A DNA stretch of 64,000 nucleotides from Kuschelorhynchus macadamiae (taxonomy: Eukaryota > Arthropoda > Insecta > Coleoptera > Curculionidae). The number at the start of each line of letters is the position of its first letter. Within the stretch, counting starts at the first letter, position 1. The position numbers and the translations under genes are program-made. Below are positions 20,544-31,926 of the stretch, piece after piece. Where the stretch lies: NCBI GenBank assembly GCA_030620095.1, contig JAUTXW010000598.1, positions 1,353,001 to 1,417,000 on the forward strand. Direction: 5' to 3'. Below the pieces are notes generated by a model. The model made no database searches and was not told the DNA's origin. It saw only the letters and a list, made by a program, of their open reading frames with translations.

Positions 20544-20953
20544 CAGTGTGCTCCAAGAAGTTTGCAATTTTTTTCTTTTCGAATTCTCAGAATTCTTGAT
20601 AAAAGTTAATGCATTAAAAAATACTGTATTAGCAGTAGGAAGTTTTAGTAAAAGTCGAAAGGTATACAGGGTAGGCAAAAAAATGTGAACACTGATCAAG
20701 AGCTTAATCAAAAAACTAAACAATTTTTCAAAATAATATTTCAATTAAATCCTGTGTTCAGATCGGAATCATATCCTCCTATTAAAAAAAAATCAGTACA
20801 TTTTGAATATTCTCCGTATTATTGCACTTTTGCGTAAATGCAAACATACATTAAGTCCAAGCAAGGTCAACTAACGTGTCTAAACTTTAAGAAAATAGAT
20901 AAAATAGAATGTAATTTATTTAGCCTTAATATTTTTAATAATAACAAATATAT
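20544..20953 (+). mobile_element. Tc1-like non-coding element, left end
   Basis: Starts CAGTGTGCTCCAAGAAGTTT after TA and contains a second terminus-like site (TACAGGGTAGGCAAAA, 20672). The inverse of the first 150 bp, beginning CAATGTGGTCCAAGACG, is at 27341 down to 27190, so this and the 27.1-27.34 kb piece are two ends of one shell of about 0.8-1 kb, expanded by LINE-D and LINE-E insertions. No transposase seen. Confidence 0.6.
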
Positions 20954-21104
20954 TTAAATAAATAATAAATATCGTCTTTATTTGGAATATAAATTTACAA
21001 TACAGTACAGTTTATACCCAGAAAAGTGAAAAATGAGAAAGGGCGAGATTTAACCACTGGTTATTCTTACATCTAACCCTCACTCACTCCAAATGCGTTT
21101 AAAG

Positions 21105-23895
21105 CTAATTCAATTGTTTTACAAATAATATTTCTCTATATTTCAGACGTAGTTGTCTTATTGCACATGATTTAAGATTATTATTCAAATTTTTGTTGTA
21201 TACAGTCACAGCTCTATAAGTAAAACTACGTTGGAAAAGGGCAGTTCGATGTTGAGGCATTGTCAGTAGGTCATTGTGCCTGATATGTCTATCATGCACA
21301 AAATTTCGGGAAATAAGCTTTTCCTTGAGATACATCGGAACTGAAGACTTCATTATTACCCTCATTAAAAACACTGCAAAATGAAGCTCTACAGTATTTG
21401 ATATTTTCAACCATCTAAGCTCATTTATTTTTTGAGAGACATGATCATGTTTCCGCAACCGGCACACAAAACGGCAACAAACATTCTGAACATACTGCAA
21501 ACGATTTTTAGAAATAGAATCTAAACACGGATAATAAACAATGTTGCAATAATTAAAAGTTGATAATATTAAAGTCTCACATAATTTTTTTCTCATTTAA
21601 AAATTTTAAAATAAACCGGTTAGCATACAGCATTTTCATCTTCGCATATGTTTTCTGAAGCAGCATTTTAATATGGTCCTTAAATCTTAAGTGTGTATCA
21701 AGGATCAGGCCAAGATTTCTGGCATTGCATGAGAATTCTAAATTCTCATTTGCAAGCCTAAGATTCAGGGCAGATTGTAAGGTTGCTCTACGATTTTCCT
21801 GGCAAAATAAGAGAGTCTGAGTCTTGTCAGGGTTGATCAGCAAATTATGTTCCTCAGAGTATATTAAAATGGCATCCAAATCAGCATTCAACTGCTCAGT
21901 TGCAGAGTCAGGATCTGACGAATCGAAAAGATGAAGCAATTGAGCATCGTCAGCATAAGTTTGGGCGTGAGAGTTTGAAACCACATCGAATATGTCAAAG
22001 GTATAAATGAGGAACAATAAAGGCCCCAGAATCGAGCCTTGGGGCACTCCCGAAACAACGTTTCCAGCAGAAGACAATTCATTTCTCACCCTCACTCTCT
22101 GCCTTCTATCCCAGATAGCTCTGACACAAACCCATAGACAAATCGTCGAAGCCAATATAGTGCAATTTTGCACAAAGTAGGTCGTGGTCCAGCACATCAA
22201 ACGCCTTGGAATAGTCAAGTGAGACCGATATGACAGCCATCTTTTTATCAAGGGCTCTTATTATGTTGTCAGTGAGATTAAGCAAGGCTGTTGATGTGCT
22301 GTGTTCCGCCCGAAACCCAGACTGGTGCATTGGTAACAATTTATGAAGAATGAGATAATTTAAGACCTGTGAGTGCATGGCCCTTTCCATAACCTTCGAC
22401 ATAACTGGCAACAAACTAATTGGCCGCAGATCTCTGATAGAAGTAGGATTGCTGACCTTTGGCACTGGGCACACAATGGACTCCTTCCAGTGCCTAGGAA
22501 AATATCCACATTCGTTACATGTTACACACAGTTGACAATGTGTGTAACATGATACAAAATTACTGGTAAACTAAGTTTAAGCATATATAGGTTAAGCCCA
22601 TCCTTGCCAGCAGCATTCGATTTAATACTGTGAACATATTTAAAAACATCATCAGGGTTCTCCATTTTGAAACTAAAATTATAATTAAGATTCAATATAT
22701 TATTTTTATAAAAAGCGATTTTGTTTAAACAGTTATTGCTTTTATTAAACACTCCCAGAAAATATTCATTTATTTTATTAGCATTCAATAGCTCTCCAGG
22801 CAAATCAGGAGCACCCCCTGAGTACACATGGACCCGTCTAAGGCCCTTCCACAAGGCTTTTGCGTTTCCCTGTCCTTCCAAAAATTCCAGGTAACCTAGT
22901 TTTTCTCGACGAACAGAGCAAAGCGTAAGATTACGTAACGTTTTGTATTCAATGAAGCTTTGTTCAGTCTTTAGTCTCTTATATCTTGCCAAGGGGCTGG
23001 AGGTTTGCTTACACGGAATGTTTTAAGAGGTGCGTGTTCACCAAAAAGTGCCATTAAGTGAGACTCGACAAATATGACCTTTTCCTCAATATCCTCAATA
23101 TGAAAAACATCATTCCAAGGTACACTCAGTAGATCGTTATAAAAATTATCTCGATTAAAGTTTTGAAAGCTTCTGTAGGTAATACATTTTTGAGGACATT
23201 TTGCAGATGAAATCTTAATCCTACAAAATGTTAACCTATGGTCACTAATAGCATCTGCGTTCACAGTACCCACGGAAGTCACACTCTGAGAAGCTGTAAC
23301 AAAAATGGGATCAAGCAAGGAGGAGGTTGTTTGTGCAATTCTAGTTGGTTCACTTATGACCTGTGAAAAACCTAAGGTGTCAAACATATCAGACATAGGA
23401 TTTGGCATATTAATTGGCATCATATTAATGTTGAAATCTCCCAAAACGACAACCTGCTTATATGACATCAATACTTGAGGCAAAAACTGATCTAATGCTT
23501 GTACACAATCCAAGATATTATTTTTGGTACGATAGACTACGCCTATTGCAATAGACATCCTGCAGTTTACTTTAATCTTTAGCCAAAGATTTTCCAAACC
23601 ATCAATATTTTGGGGCATAACAAAAGGCAGCAATCCACATTGAAAGTTATTTCTGACGTACATACCCACGCCCGCCGCCACCCCTACCTTTAAATCGGTC
23701 ACATCTAAAAAAATTAAAATTTTCCATTTGCACTGTGTCCGATGAAACAGCAGCACTTAGCCATGTCTCACTGACTGCCACAACATCAAAACTGCCCGCA
23801 TCCACAATATTTACAAACTCATGAAAACCAGTAAATATAGATCTAAGATTTAAGTGAGCTACACCAAAAACAAAAGAATTGCACCCATTATTCAT
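21105..23895 (-). pseudogene. LINE-D ORF2: endonuclease and reverse transcriptase, frameshifted
   Basis: APE-type endonuclease: HLNLRSIFTGFHEFV, AVSETWLS, a frameshift near 23650, YVRNNFQCGLL, GVVYRTKNN, VVLGDFNINM, DAISDHRLTF. After frameshifts near 22975 and 22500 the RT follows: KSNAAGKDGLNLYMLK, DLRPISLLPVMSKVMERAM, HQSGFRAEHSTSTALL, SLDYSKAFDVLDHDLL, VVSGVPQGSILGPLLF, HAQTYADDAQLL (YADD), LGLILDTHLRF. It ends with an R-rich C-terminal domain at 21105. At least four frameshifts, so inactive, but otherwise complete. Confidence 0.85.
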
Positions 23896-23912
23896 AATTT
23901 GTTTGTATGTAT

Positions 23913-24698
23913 TTACGATTCACAGAAATAATTAATCTTTTTATTTTGAAAATCAATGATGTTTAACATGTAGGGACACTTCTTATCAAGAGATGTATGG
24001 TGAATATCTGTATTAATATTTTGTGTTTTGGTGCAGTTCACACATTTTTTAACATTTGACTGACAATCTTTATAAAAATGATCTTCCGAAGAACATATGG
24101 AGCATACTTTTCGGGCTTCACAGTCCTTGGCATAATGTCCAAAACCCATACAGTTATAGCACTGTAAAATGCTGATATGATTAAATACAGAACACCTAGA
24201 CCAACCAATTCTAATTTTTTCACTTTTTAAGAGCACATTATGGGTCTTTGGATTAGTTTCTACTATAAGATCAACTTTTTGATACCTATTTACTGACTTT
24301 TTTAACACCTCCATACTGAAATCAGAATCACTATCTAAATTATTATGCCGCACAATTTCTTTTATAATGTCACTATTGGAGTCTTCAATACTGACATCAT
24401 CCTTGCTAATATTAACAATTTTCAACTTCGGATTTTTTAGGCGTGGTTCTTCTATGACATAATTTTGACCCAGTGTGTCCTGTAACTGAGATTTTAGCAT
24501 AGTAGTATTTTCTTTGTCTTCACAACCTATAATCACCTTGCCATTATACCCCTCTCGAAATTTGGTTACCTTGAGGTTTGTAGGACTCACTTGTTTACGT
24601 ATATCTTTTTTCGTTTCAGCACTAGCCTGATCTTTTTTGGGCTTTACCACAACTATAGATTCGGGCTTACCTTTCTTCACTGCTTCACCATATGACAT
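23913..24698 (-). CDS. LINE-D ORF1: nucleic-acid-binding gag-like protein
   Basis: Open frame of 261 codons from MSYGEAVKKGKPES. N-terminal half is lysine-rich, followed by an RRM/PRE-C2HC-like region (KVTKFREGYNGKVIIGCEDK). The C-terminal half has zinc knuckles: CYNCMGFGHYAKDC and CSICSSEDHFYKDC, both C-x2-C-x4-H-x4-C, and a third, CVNCTKT, with later His and Cys. Such ORF1 proteins bind the element RNA and form particles. It is the only intact ORF of LINE-D. Minus strand, upstream of the endonuclease. Confidence 0.85.
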   Translation of the reverse strand: MSYGEAVKKGKPESIVVVKPKKDQASAETKKDIRKQVSPTNLKVTKFREGYNGKVIIGCEDKENTTMLKSQLQDTLGQNYVIEEPRLKNPKLKIVNISKDDVSIEDSNSDIIKEIVRHNNLDSDSDFSMEVLKKSVNRYQKVDLIVETNPKTHNVLLKSEKIRIGWSRCSVFNHISILQCYNCMGFGHYAKDCEARKVCSICSSEDHFYKDCQSNVKKCVNCTKTQNINTDIHHTSLDKKCPYMLNIIDFQNKKINYFCES

Positions 24699-24725
24699 TG
24701 GTTTACTTAGAAGCCTAATTTGATT

Positions 24726-25237
24726 TGTAAATGTAATTTTTATAGAAAGTTAATGTCAAATCCATTTAGTATGCATACAGAAAATTAAAAACTTGAATCT
24801 CAGTCCAAAATGCCAGTATTTTAAAGTTTTTATTTCAATGTTCAAAATACCTCTAACGTACTGTATAAACTTATTTTTATTATCACGTTTTGATGGTAGT
24901 AGGCTGAGAAAAAATATGGGATTTTAACGCAACATATAATGCATGTATGCATAATTTTAAGTTATTTTTTTTAAGCTTATTATTGGACATAGACTTTAAG
25001 ACACTTTTTATTTTATATTTCATATTGTTCTAATTGTGTTGTTTACTTCTATACTTCTGTGTCCGTAAATGTATATGTCTCGGTTTTAATAAGATTTTTT
25101 TATGTTTCTGTGTGTGTAGGTTTTTTTAAATTTTATTAAGATTATATTAACATATGTTATGAGAGAGGCATTTTATTTATCATATTATTGCGTTATTGGT
25201 TTGTCCCATATGTTTCTTTAGAGAATAAAGCATTTTA
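24726..25237 (+). repeat. Tc1-like shell sequence and a LINE 3' untranslated scrap
   Basis: 24726-24860 continues the Tc1-like shell (aatttttatagaaagttaa, shared with 25595-25620, and ttttatttcaatgttcaaaa, shared with 27139-27160). 24860-25235 is AT-rich and ends gagaataaagcattttaag, like a retroelement 3' end on the plus strand. No coding sequence seen. Confidence 0.45.
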
Positions 25238-25620
25238 AGTTAGTTTTAGTAAAAGCAGAAAGGTCTACAGAGTAGGCAAAAAAAATGTGAACACTGATCA
25301 AGAGCTAAATCAAAAAGTAAACAACTTTTCTCAATAATATTTCAAGTCAAAACCGGTGTTTAGATCTGAATCATAACCTTTCAAAAAAAAAGAAAAATTT
25401 CTTTCAGTAAATTTTGAATATTCCCCGTATTATTTCACTTTTGTCCAATAAACGAAAACATGCAGTAAATCTAAGCCAGATCAAGTAACCTGTGTTTACA
25501 TTTTCAGAAAATAGATTAAATTATTGTAACTTATTTAGCCCGAATATTTTTAATAATAACCAATATATTTGTCTGTTGCAAGGGTAAGAATTTTGAATGT
25601 AATTTTTATAGAAAGTTAAA
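25238..25620 (+). repeat. Second copy of the Tc1-like shell sequence
   Basis: Direct repeat of 20635-20953: agttttagtaaaagcagaaa, tacagagtaggcaaaa, tgtgaacactgatcaagagc and onward to aataaccaatatattt, but diverged at many positions. It extends beyond the LINE-D insertion point, which shows what sequence LINE-D interrupted. Confidence 0.7.
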
Positions 25621-27134
25621 CCTATGGTGTCTAGTCATGAACGGCCTGCTCGGCCTTATGCGGATGATGGATTGATTCTAATAGCAGGCAAGTACTTGGG
25701 CATCATCTGCGAGAGAATTCAGATGGCCTGTAATATATTGGAGGCATGGTGTAATGAGGTAGGTCTCACGGTTAATCCACAGAAGACTGAAATGATCCTC
25801 TTTACAAGGAGAAGAAATTTAGGAGATTTTCAACCCCCAAGATTGTATGGTCAACAACTGACCTTGGCAAAAGTAATTAAATACCTGGGGGTCACAGTAG
25901 ATGCAAAGCTGAGCTGGAAGACTCATGTCGATAGGCAGATCAGGAAGTCAATAGCGACCTTCTGGCAGCTCCGTATAGCGGTAGGCACAACCTGGGGGCT
26001 AAGTCCTAGGGTCATGCACTGGCTGTACCAAGCAGTCATAAGACGACGCCGTCAGCAGCATTGGATGTCTTGCTAGGACTGCCATCATTGTCGACTTTCA
26101 TTAAGAAAGAGGCTATGGCAGCGCACTTGCGAATGAGAGACGCAGGAGCTTGGCATACCAAAGGTGAGGTTGTGGGTCATGCAAGGATCTCCCATATTGT
26201 GGAAAGAGAGATCCCTTTATCTACCTACAGAGTAGCACGACCCTCAGGCAGACTAAGATGGCATAAGGGTTGTAGTATCCCAATCTCCAGAGAAACACGC
26301 TGGAGTTCTCCAGAGAGGCAATTGTTTGCTATATGGATGGTTCACGTATGACACAGTTGCAATCCTCTGGCGCTGGAGTTTACATTGAGGCTACATAAAC
26401 CGGGTCCAGCTTCCCTTTGGGGAAGTTTTCAACGGTGTTTCAGGCTGAGGTATATGCCATTCTAATGGCAATAACGATGAAGGAAGTCATAGAGGGGCAG
26501 AGGGAGAGATTGTCATATGCTCAGACAGTCAAGCAGCACTTAAGGCGCTCGATTCACCGATGGCGGAATCAATTTTGGTTCAGGAATGCGCTGACAGGCT
26601 AGAGCAGTTGGCGCGACGTAAAAGAGGAATTTGGTTTGGGTGCCAAGACACTGTGGGATTGAGGGCAACGAGAGGGCAGATGAGTTTGCTAGACTCGGCG
26701 CTATCAGCCCGTATGTAGGACCAGAACCAGCTTTAGGCATCACTAGGCAGCAGATAAGGACAGCACTCGACGAATGGGCACAATATGAACTTCAACGTGA
26801 ATGGGGCCAGTCCGGGGTCGGGAGTAGGAATAGTAACGGGGCATTGTCGATTGAGGAGACACCTCTTTATGTTAGGCATTGAGGAAGATTCTATCTGCAC
26901 GGAGTGTCAGGAAGAGGAGGAAACTCCGCTTCACTTCCTGTGCAGATGTGAAGCGCGAGCGAGACTGCGATCTTGCATGGAAGGATATGCAGACTTACAT
27001 AGTAAGGACAGGCAGATTCAAGGATGTACACCTGGTGGCGGGTGGTGGTTGAGGGAGGAGCTGGGGTAGACTGAAAGGGCCTTATAGGCCTACCAGTCAG
27101 GTCTCTAGACCTCCCCCTAACTTAGTTAGTGTTT
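25621..27134 (+). pseudogene. LINE-E: RT C-terminus with RNase H (R1/I-type), 5'-truncated
   Basis: Starts at the catalytic YADD (PYADDGLILIAGK), then NEVGLTVNPQKTEMILF, VIKYLGVTVDAKLSWKTHV and GLSPRVMHWLYQAVI. After a small deletion near 26043 come DVLLGLPSLSTFIKKEA; an RNase H-like region split over frames with FQAEVYAILMAI, WVPRHCGIEGNERADEFARLG; and a C-terminal Cys/His motif (GHCRLRRHLFMLGI, C.EC.EEEETPLHFLCRC). RT plus RNase H fits R1/I-type LINEs, unlike the other LINEs here. It is clearly more GC-rich than its neighbours. At least four frame breaks. Confidence 0.82.
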
Positions 27135-27341
27135 CAATGTTTTTATTTCAATGTTCAAAATAGCTCTAATAAAATTTGAGGTTATAATTTCGGATTTGAA
27201 CATAGGCTCTAGACTCTAAACAACTTTTCTTAGCATTTTGCCTACCTTCTAGACCTTTCTACTTTCACTAAAACTGACTACTGCTAGTACAGTATTGTTT
27301 TAGGCATTTCCCATAGATTGCACACGTCTTGGACCACATTG
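27135..27341 (+). mobile_element. Tc1-like non-coding element, right end
   Basis: 27190-27341 is the inverse of 20544-20690: cctttctactttcactaaaactg, tactgctagtacagtattg, ttgcacacgtcttggaccac. Together the two ends bracket LINE-D and LINE-E in UBE3C intron b. Confidence 0.6.
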
Positions 27342-27350
27342 CATAATATA

Positions 27351-27787
27351 CAGGGTGTCTATCTTAAGCAGTACCACGGTTGCTACTTCTGAAACGACAA
27401 CCGCTAAGAGGTCAATCAAATCGGCAAAAAAAATCGTTTTTTAGGGTCCATTAAAGCGTACACTTTTGTCAGTTGATTTTAAAGCTTTTGAGATACTGAG
27501 AGAAAATTGAAAAATAATTAACATTTTATTTTGTGAATAAATTAAAAACTATAGAAGTTAGGAATAAATGGTTTGGCGTTATATTACTTGATATTTTGAT
27601 TTATTTTAGTATTTTTAAATACTGATCTATGTTTTTTTTTAATTTTCTGATCTAATTAAATACCAACTTCACCCTCAGGGAAACTCAACTATCCAACTTA
27701 ATAATAATAATTGTTATTGTTATTAATGTTGCCTCATAATTTGTTATCAATTCTTATATTATAATTGTTATGTTATGATCTTTTTAG
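27351..27787 (+). mobile_element. Solo mariner-type terminus and decayed sequence
   Basis: TACAGGGTGTCTATCTTAAG at 27349 is a mariner-like end without a matching right end; the following AT-rich sequence (ttttaaagcttttgagatac) resembles subterminal regions of such elements. No ORF. The last 100 bp before exon c are presumably host intron with a polypyrimidine tract. Confidence 0.4.
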
Positions 27788-27994
27788 GCGATATTCGAAA
27801 ATATATTAGTCGATCTTCCCTTGGCGGAGTTTTTCTTGGCGAAATTGCTGGTGGATAGGGCCAGCGCTTGTTATTTGAAGTCTCTGGACCCTGTGTTGTA
27901 TAGAAATCTGCTTTACCTACGAGATTACACTGGTGACGTCAGTGATTTGGGACTTGATTTTACCACCGTTAATAATGATCTGGGTGAAACTAGG
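27788..27994 (+). CDS. UBE3C: UBE3C-like HECT E3 ligase, exon c
   Basis: Encodes AIFENILVDLPLAEFFLAKL, YLKSLDPVLYRNLLYLRDY and DLGLDFTTVNNDLGETR, the HECT N-lobe. SLDP.LYRNLL and DLGL.FT.VNNDLGE agree with UBE3C rather than UBE3B. Acceptor ctttttAG at 27786-27787, donor aggGTAAGT at 27995; 69 whole codons. Confidence 0.95.
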
Positions 27995-28590
27995 GTAAGT
28001 CATTTGACCAAATAATATACAAGATCTATTTTCATGGTTTAAAACTATTTTTTGTGTTTTTCGCCTTAAACAAAATTTGCAATTAAAAGAAATTATTTAC
28101 CTGATAAAATCAATAGGCAGTCTTAAGTTCTGGGTCCACTACGATGGTACCAGAGGAACGACACTGAAAATTTTTTGTTTCCTGGATGTTTCGGGGGGAA
28201 AGTCTACCAGAATGGCTAATCTCTGACAAAATGTCAATGAATGTCAATTTAAAGGTGTTATTTTTAGTTGTTAGAATAAGGTGGGAAATATGTGTACCTA
28301 GAGTATGTTCGTTTTAATTTATTCTATTTTGAGGTGTCCTTTTTTTACTTCAGTATTTAGCAAATTTAACCATGTGTTATTAAAACTAAACAAGATGCTA
28401 CACAATTATCTTTATTTAATCATATTAAGGCACTTTCTTTTATTTTACGTTTTTTGGAACATGGTTCTTTTGCCAAAATACTAGAAGCATTCCAATTAAT
28501 TTTATGATTGTTATCTTTTTCGATTTTTGAAATTCCCTATTTTTTATATATGTTTGGTGTTCTTTAATTCTTTTGGTTAATGGGCTAGAG
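27995..28590. other. UBE3C intron c, part without recognisable element
   Basis: About 600 bp of AT-rich intron. No open frame with similarity, no terminal repeats. Confidence 0.5.
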
Positions 28591-28885
28591 CAGGGGTGCT
28601 CAAACTTGAACTGCTGGCGATCTACCTCAATATTTTTAGACTACTTATGTTCGACTCTGAGAGGCTGCAAGTATGTGTGATGCAGGGTTGTCGTACATAC
28701 ACGATACATACACCCTACCTACCTAGGTAGGGTGTACCGTAGCATATATAGATATTAGCTTTAGTTTGGGTTAGGTTTAGTTAGGTTCTTCTCTACAATA
28801 TCAATGAAAAATCTCATAGTTATTCAAAATTGCGAGTTTATTGGTTGTTACAAAACAAAAGAGTTACTTATGGTGTTAAACTTAA

Positions 28886-30161
28886 CTAAGGAGTGACTTT
28901 GGATGTTGAAGTGTGGCACTGCATGTCCTCAGCATACTTTTCATAAGATGGCACGTAACCACTTAGTGCTAATCGCAAGCATGATGACATATGATCGTCA
29001 GTTAGTCGATTGCGATATTTTGACTTAATTATCTTCATTTCAGAAAATGCAGACTCGCACAAGTAAGTTGACCCAAACATTGCTGTCAGTTGAAGGGCGA
29101 TTTGCCTTCGATTCGGATATTTATCTTCAGATATAAAACACCAGAAATTTGTATCAGATGCTGTAGCTTTGAGATGTATATCTGATATAATCTGCACCAA
29201 CTCATTTTCAACAGAACATGAGTTCATATTAAACTGACTATTTCAGTAGCTAATTCCTCAATGTTTTTACATGAAAAAGGATAACTCATAAATGATGCTA
29301 CATTTACCAATTTACTACAATCATAAAAACGCATTTCGAATTGTCCCAAAATATTTGATAATTCAGCCTCATACGTATCATAATTCAACTGAGGAATCCT
29401 TGCTTTCAAAGACGGAAAATGTTTCAGATCCTTTCTTTTCAGTTGATCTATCATAAGTTGCAATTTACTTTTGAATGCGTTTACTGCGCTAATAATCTCA
29501 ATAACAGTTTTTTCTTTACCTTGAAGCTCCAAGTTAATGGTGTTTAAGTGCATTGTGATGTCAGTCAAAAATGCCAAATCAGTCAGCCATTTTTCGTTTT
29601 TCAACATCTGAGTGTCATCACCTCTTTCGTCTAGAAAAGCTGTTATTTCGGGCAATAATTCTTGAAACCTTTCTAAGAATTTTCCGCGACTCAACCACCT
29701 GACGTCCATGTGAAGAATTAAATCAGTGTGTTCAGCTGACTCCCTATCTTCCAACTGCAACTTAAAGAGCCGCCGTTGCAAGCTACGTGCACGGATGGAA
29801 TTCACAATTTTTGTTGCAATGCCCATAATTTCCTCCATGTTTAAAACTTTTGAACACAAAACTTGTTGATGTATAATGCAATGTATTGAAAAAAATGAAG
29901 GGAAGTCTTCATTAGCTCGACACAATGCTACAAAACCGTTTTTGTTTTCAGTCATTGCTGGTGCTCCATCGGTCGGTCCAATAGTTTTTTACAAAATTGA
30001 AGAAAACGTCATATATATCTTCGCCACGAGTCTTCCCTTTCAGAGGAATGATTGTCAAAAATTCTTCCTTAGCCAACATGTCATTGAACACCATCCGAAT
30101 AAAAATACACAGCTGGGCAGTGTCATATCGGTGGATTCGTCGAACTGTAAAGAAAAGTATG
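28886..30161 (-). pseudogene. hAT-2 transposase, middle and C-terminus
   Basis: Three pieces: RRIHRYDTAQLCIFIRMVFN with KGKTRGEDIYDVFFNFVKNY (30161-29948); after a frameshift GFVALCRANEDFPSFFSIHC, RWLSRGKFLERFQELLPEI, DLAFLTDITMHLNTINLELQ (29955-29224); and after a stop the dimerisation domain, ALQLTAMFGSTYLCESAFSE with MKIIKSKYRNRLTDDHMSSC (29227-28886). The order and motifs (HCIIHQQVLCSK, RWLS, FGSTYLCES) match the GTF2IRD2-like hAT group, as in hAT-1, but the sequence is clearly diverged from hAT-1. Confidence 0.82.
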
Positions 30162-30597
30162 TACAGGGTGATCATTTATAATGTCCCCCCCCTCTAACTT
30201 TTTTATTTGACGTTTGGTAGAAAAACGTCAAATATAAAAGTTTCACAAAAAACAATAAGCTATTTGCAGCATACATTTTTATATATACAGGGTGTTGCCG
30301 AAATCACCCACAGATAAAAGTTATATTTTTTTAAATGGAACACCCTATATATTATACGCTAAATTAAATCCTATGAAAATTCTGCATATTTTTTGTATAA
30401 CATGTCCTATACCCAAATACAATAGTTTTCGAAATATCTGCGATTTTATCATTCAGAAATAAAAACATTATTCTAAAGCTTATAATTTAGCTTAGGTGGC
30501 TGTGAAGTAGATCGATACCAACAAACAAAATATTTGTTTATAAGTGACAGTGACAGTTACACATTTAGCAACATTATACTTTCTTTTTATTGTAAAA

Positions 30598-30805
30598 TGC
30601 CTTATTCGGAAAGAGAAAAACAATTAATTTTGGAAATTTCTATTACAACAAACATCCAGACTAGCGAGAAAAAAGAAAACATTGGAAATTGATGAAGGCA
30701 GTGATTTAAACATTTTACTAAAAGTGGAAGAAAAGCCCAATATTTCCATAAGAAAAATATCGGGAAGCCTGAAAGCTTCAAAAACAAAAAAAACTTCTAA
30801 AACTT
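30598..30805 (+). pseudogene. Inverted 5'-end copy of the M3 transposase in the left arm
   Basis: Plus strand: MPYSEREKQLILE at 30598 is followed by a deletion, then in shifted frames SRLARKKKTLEIDEGSD, LNILLKVEEKPNISIRKISG, SLKAS. It corresponds to codons 1-13 and about 60-100 of the real transposase and faces it. The leader before the ATG (tttagcaacattatactttc) is also shared, so both arms may carry the same promoter. Confidence 0.85.
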
Positions 30806-30842
30806 AATTAATAATTTAGATAATAATATAACACATTTATTC

Positions 30843-31926
30843 TTACAAATGGAATTGTTCAACTGGTCCCCCGTTTTCTTCAATACATTTGATGTATGTT
30901 CTTCGTAATCGATCCAAAGCGGCAGTGATAGACTGGGAATATTCTTGATTTAGAATTTGAATTTCCGTTCTAATCAAGACTTTTAGGTGTTCCCTATTTT
31001 CGATGTTATTTGCGTTCACACGATCTTTTAGAGTTCCCCATAAAAATGCATCCATCGGCGTCAAGTCAGGACTGTTAGGTGGCCAGTTTATCGTACCATT
31101 TTTTCCAATCCATTCCGTGAACTGTTGGTTTAAATAGTCTTTAACCAATACGACACAATGAGGAGGAGCACCATCTTGTTGGAAGACGAGGTTTCTCAGT
31201 TGCTCCAATGGGAGCTCATCCATGTAGTTTTCTAATTCGTTCCGGAGAAAATTCATATAACCATTACCGTTTCAAGTATCTTCGAAAAAATGAGGGCCTA
31301 TTATTTTATTGTTTAAAATAGCACACCACACATTAACAGTTTGACGTCCTTGAAATTGAAATTCCCTGTAGCAATGGGGATTTACTGTGGCCCACTGTCT
31401 GCTATTTTTTCGATTTATCATTCCACTAGTAGAAAACGATGACTCGTCGGTCCAAAAAACATTTTTTAAATAATCTTCATTTTCATTAACTTTTTCCAAC
31501 ATTGCATGGCAAAATTCAACCCTTTTTTCTCGATGCCTGGGCATTAATTTGTGGTGGTCTAATTTTGAATGCCTTGTATCCTGCATTTTTGAGAGTGGTT
31601 TGAATCCTCCCATAAGATGTATTTTTTGGATCAATAAGCTCTTCTCTCAGGCTTCCCGATATTTTTCTTATGGAAATATTGGGATTTTCTTCCACTTTTA
31701 GTAAAATGTTTAAATCACTACCTTCATCAATTTCCATTGTTCTCTTCTTTCTCGTTAGGCTGGATGTTTGTTGAAATTTTTCATAAATTCGATGAAAGGT
31801 TTTTTTGTCCGGAATGTGCATCCGGGGGTTAATTACACGTAATTCTCTTTGAGCCAATTTAGCACTCTTATTTGCTTTGATAAAAGTTTCCAAAATTAAT
31901 CGTTTTTCTCTTTCCGAATAGGGCAT
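30843..31926 (-). pseudogene. M3 transposase, one frameshift and one stop
   Basis: Starts MPYSEREKRLILETFIKANK at 31926 (DUF4817-like helix-turn-helix), then ENPNISIRKISGSL, a frameshift near 31565, RHREKRVEFCHAMLEKVNE, VFWTDESSFSTSG (first Asp), VNVWCAILNNKIIGPHFFED, a TGA at about 31272, NFLRNELENYMDELP, VFQQDGAPPH (second Asp), WPPNSPDLTPMDAFLWG (third Asp; 40 residues between by my count), ending EQFHL. All three acidic residues are kept. Only two lesions. Confidence 0.88.

Larger units (their letters stand above)
20954..24725 (-). mobile_element. LINE-D, near full-length non-LTR retrotransposon
   Basis: Minus-strand element of about 3.8 kb with ORF1 (24698-23913), endonuclease and RT (23895-21105), and an AT-rich 3' end with AATAAA-containing tail (ccaaataaagacgatattt inverted, about 20965-20990). 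Its order and zinc-knuckle ORF1 are those of the Jockey/CR1 superfamily. It is inserted in the Tc1-like shell, whose sequence is broken between aataacaaatatatt and the matching continuation seen at 25572. Confidence 0.8.
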
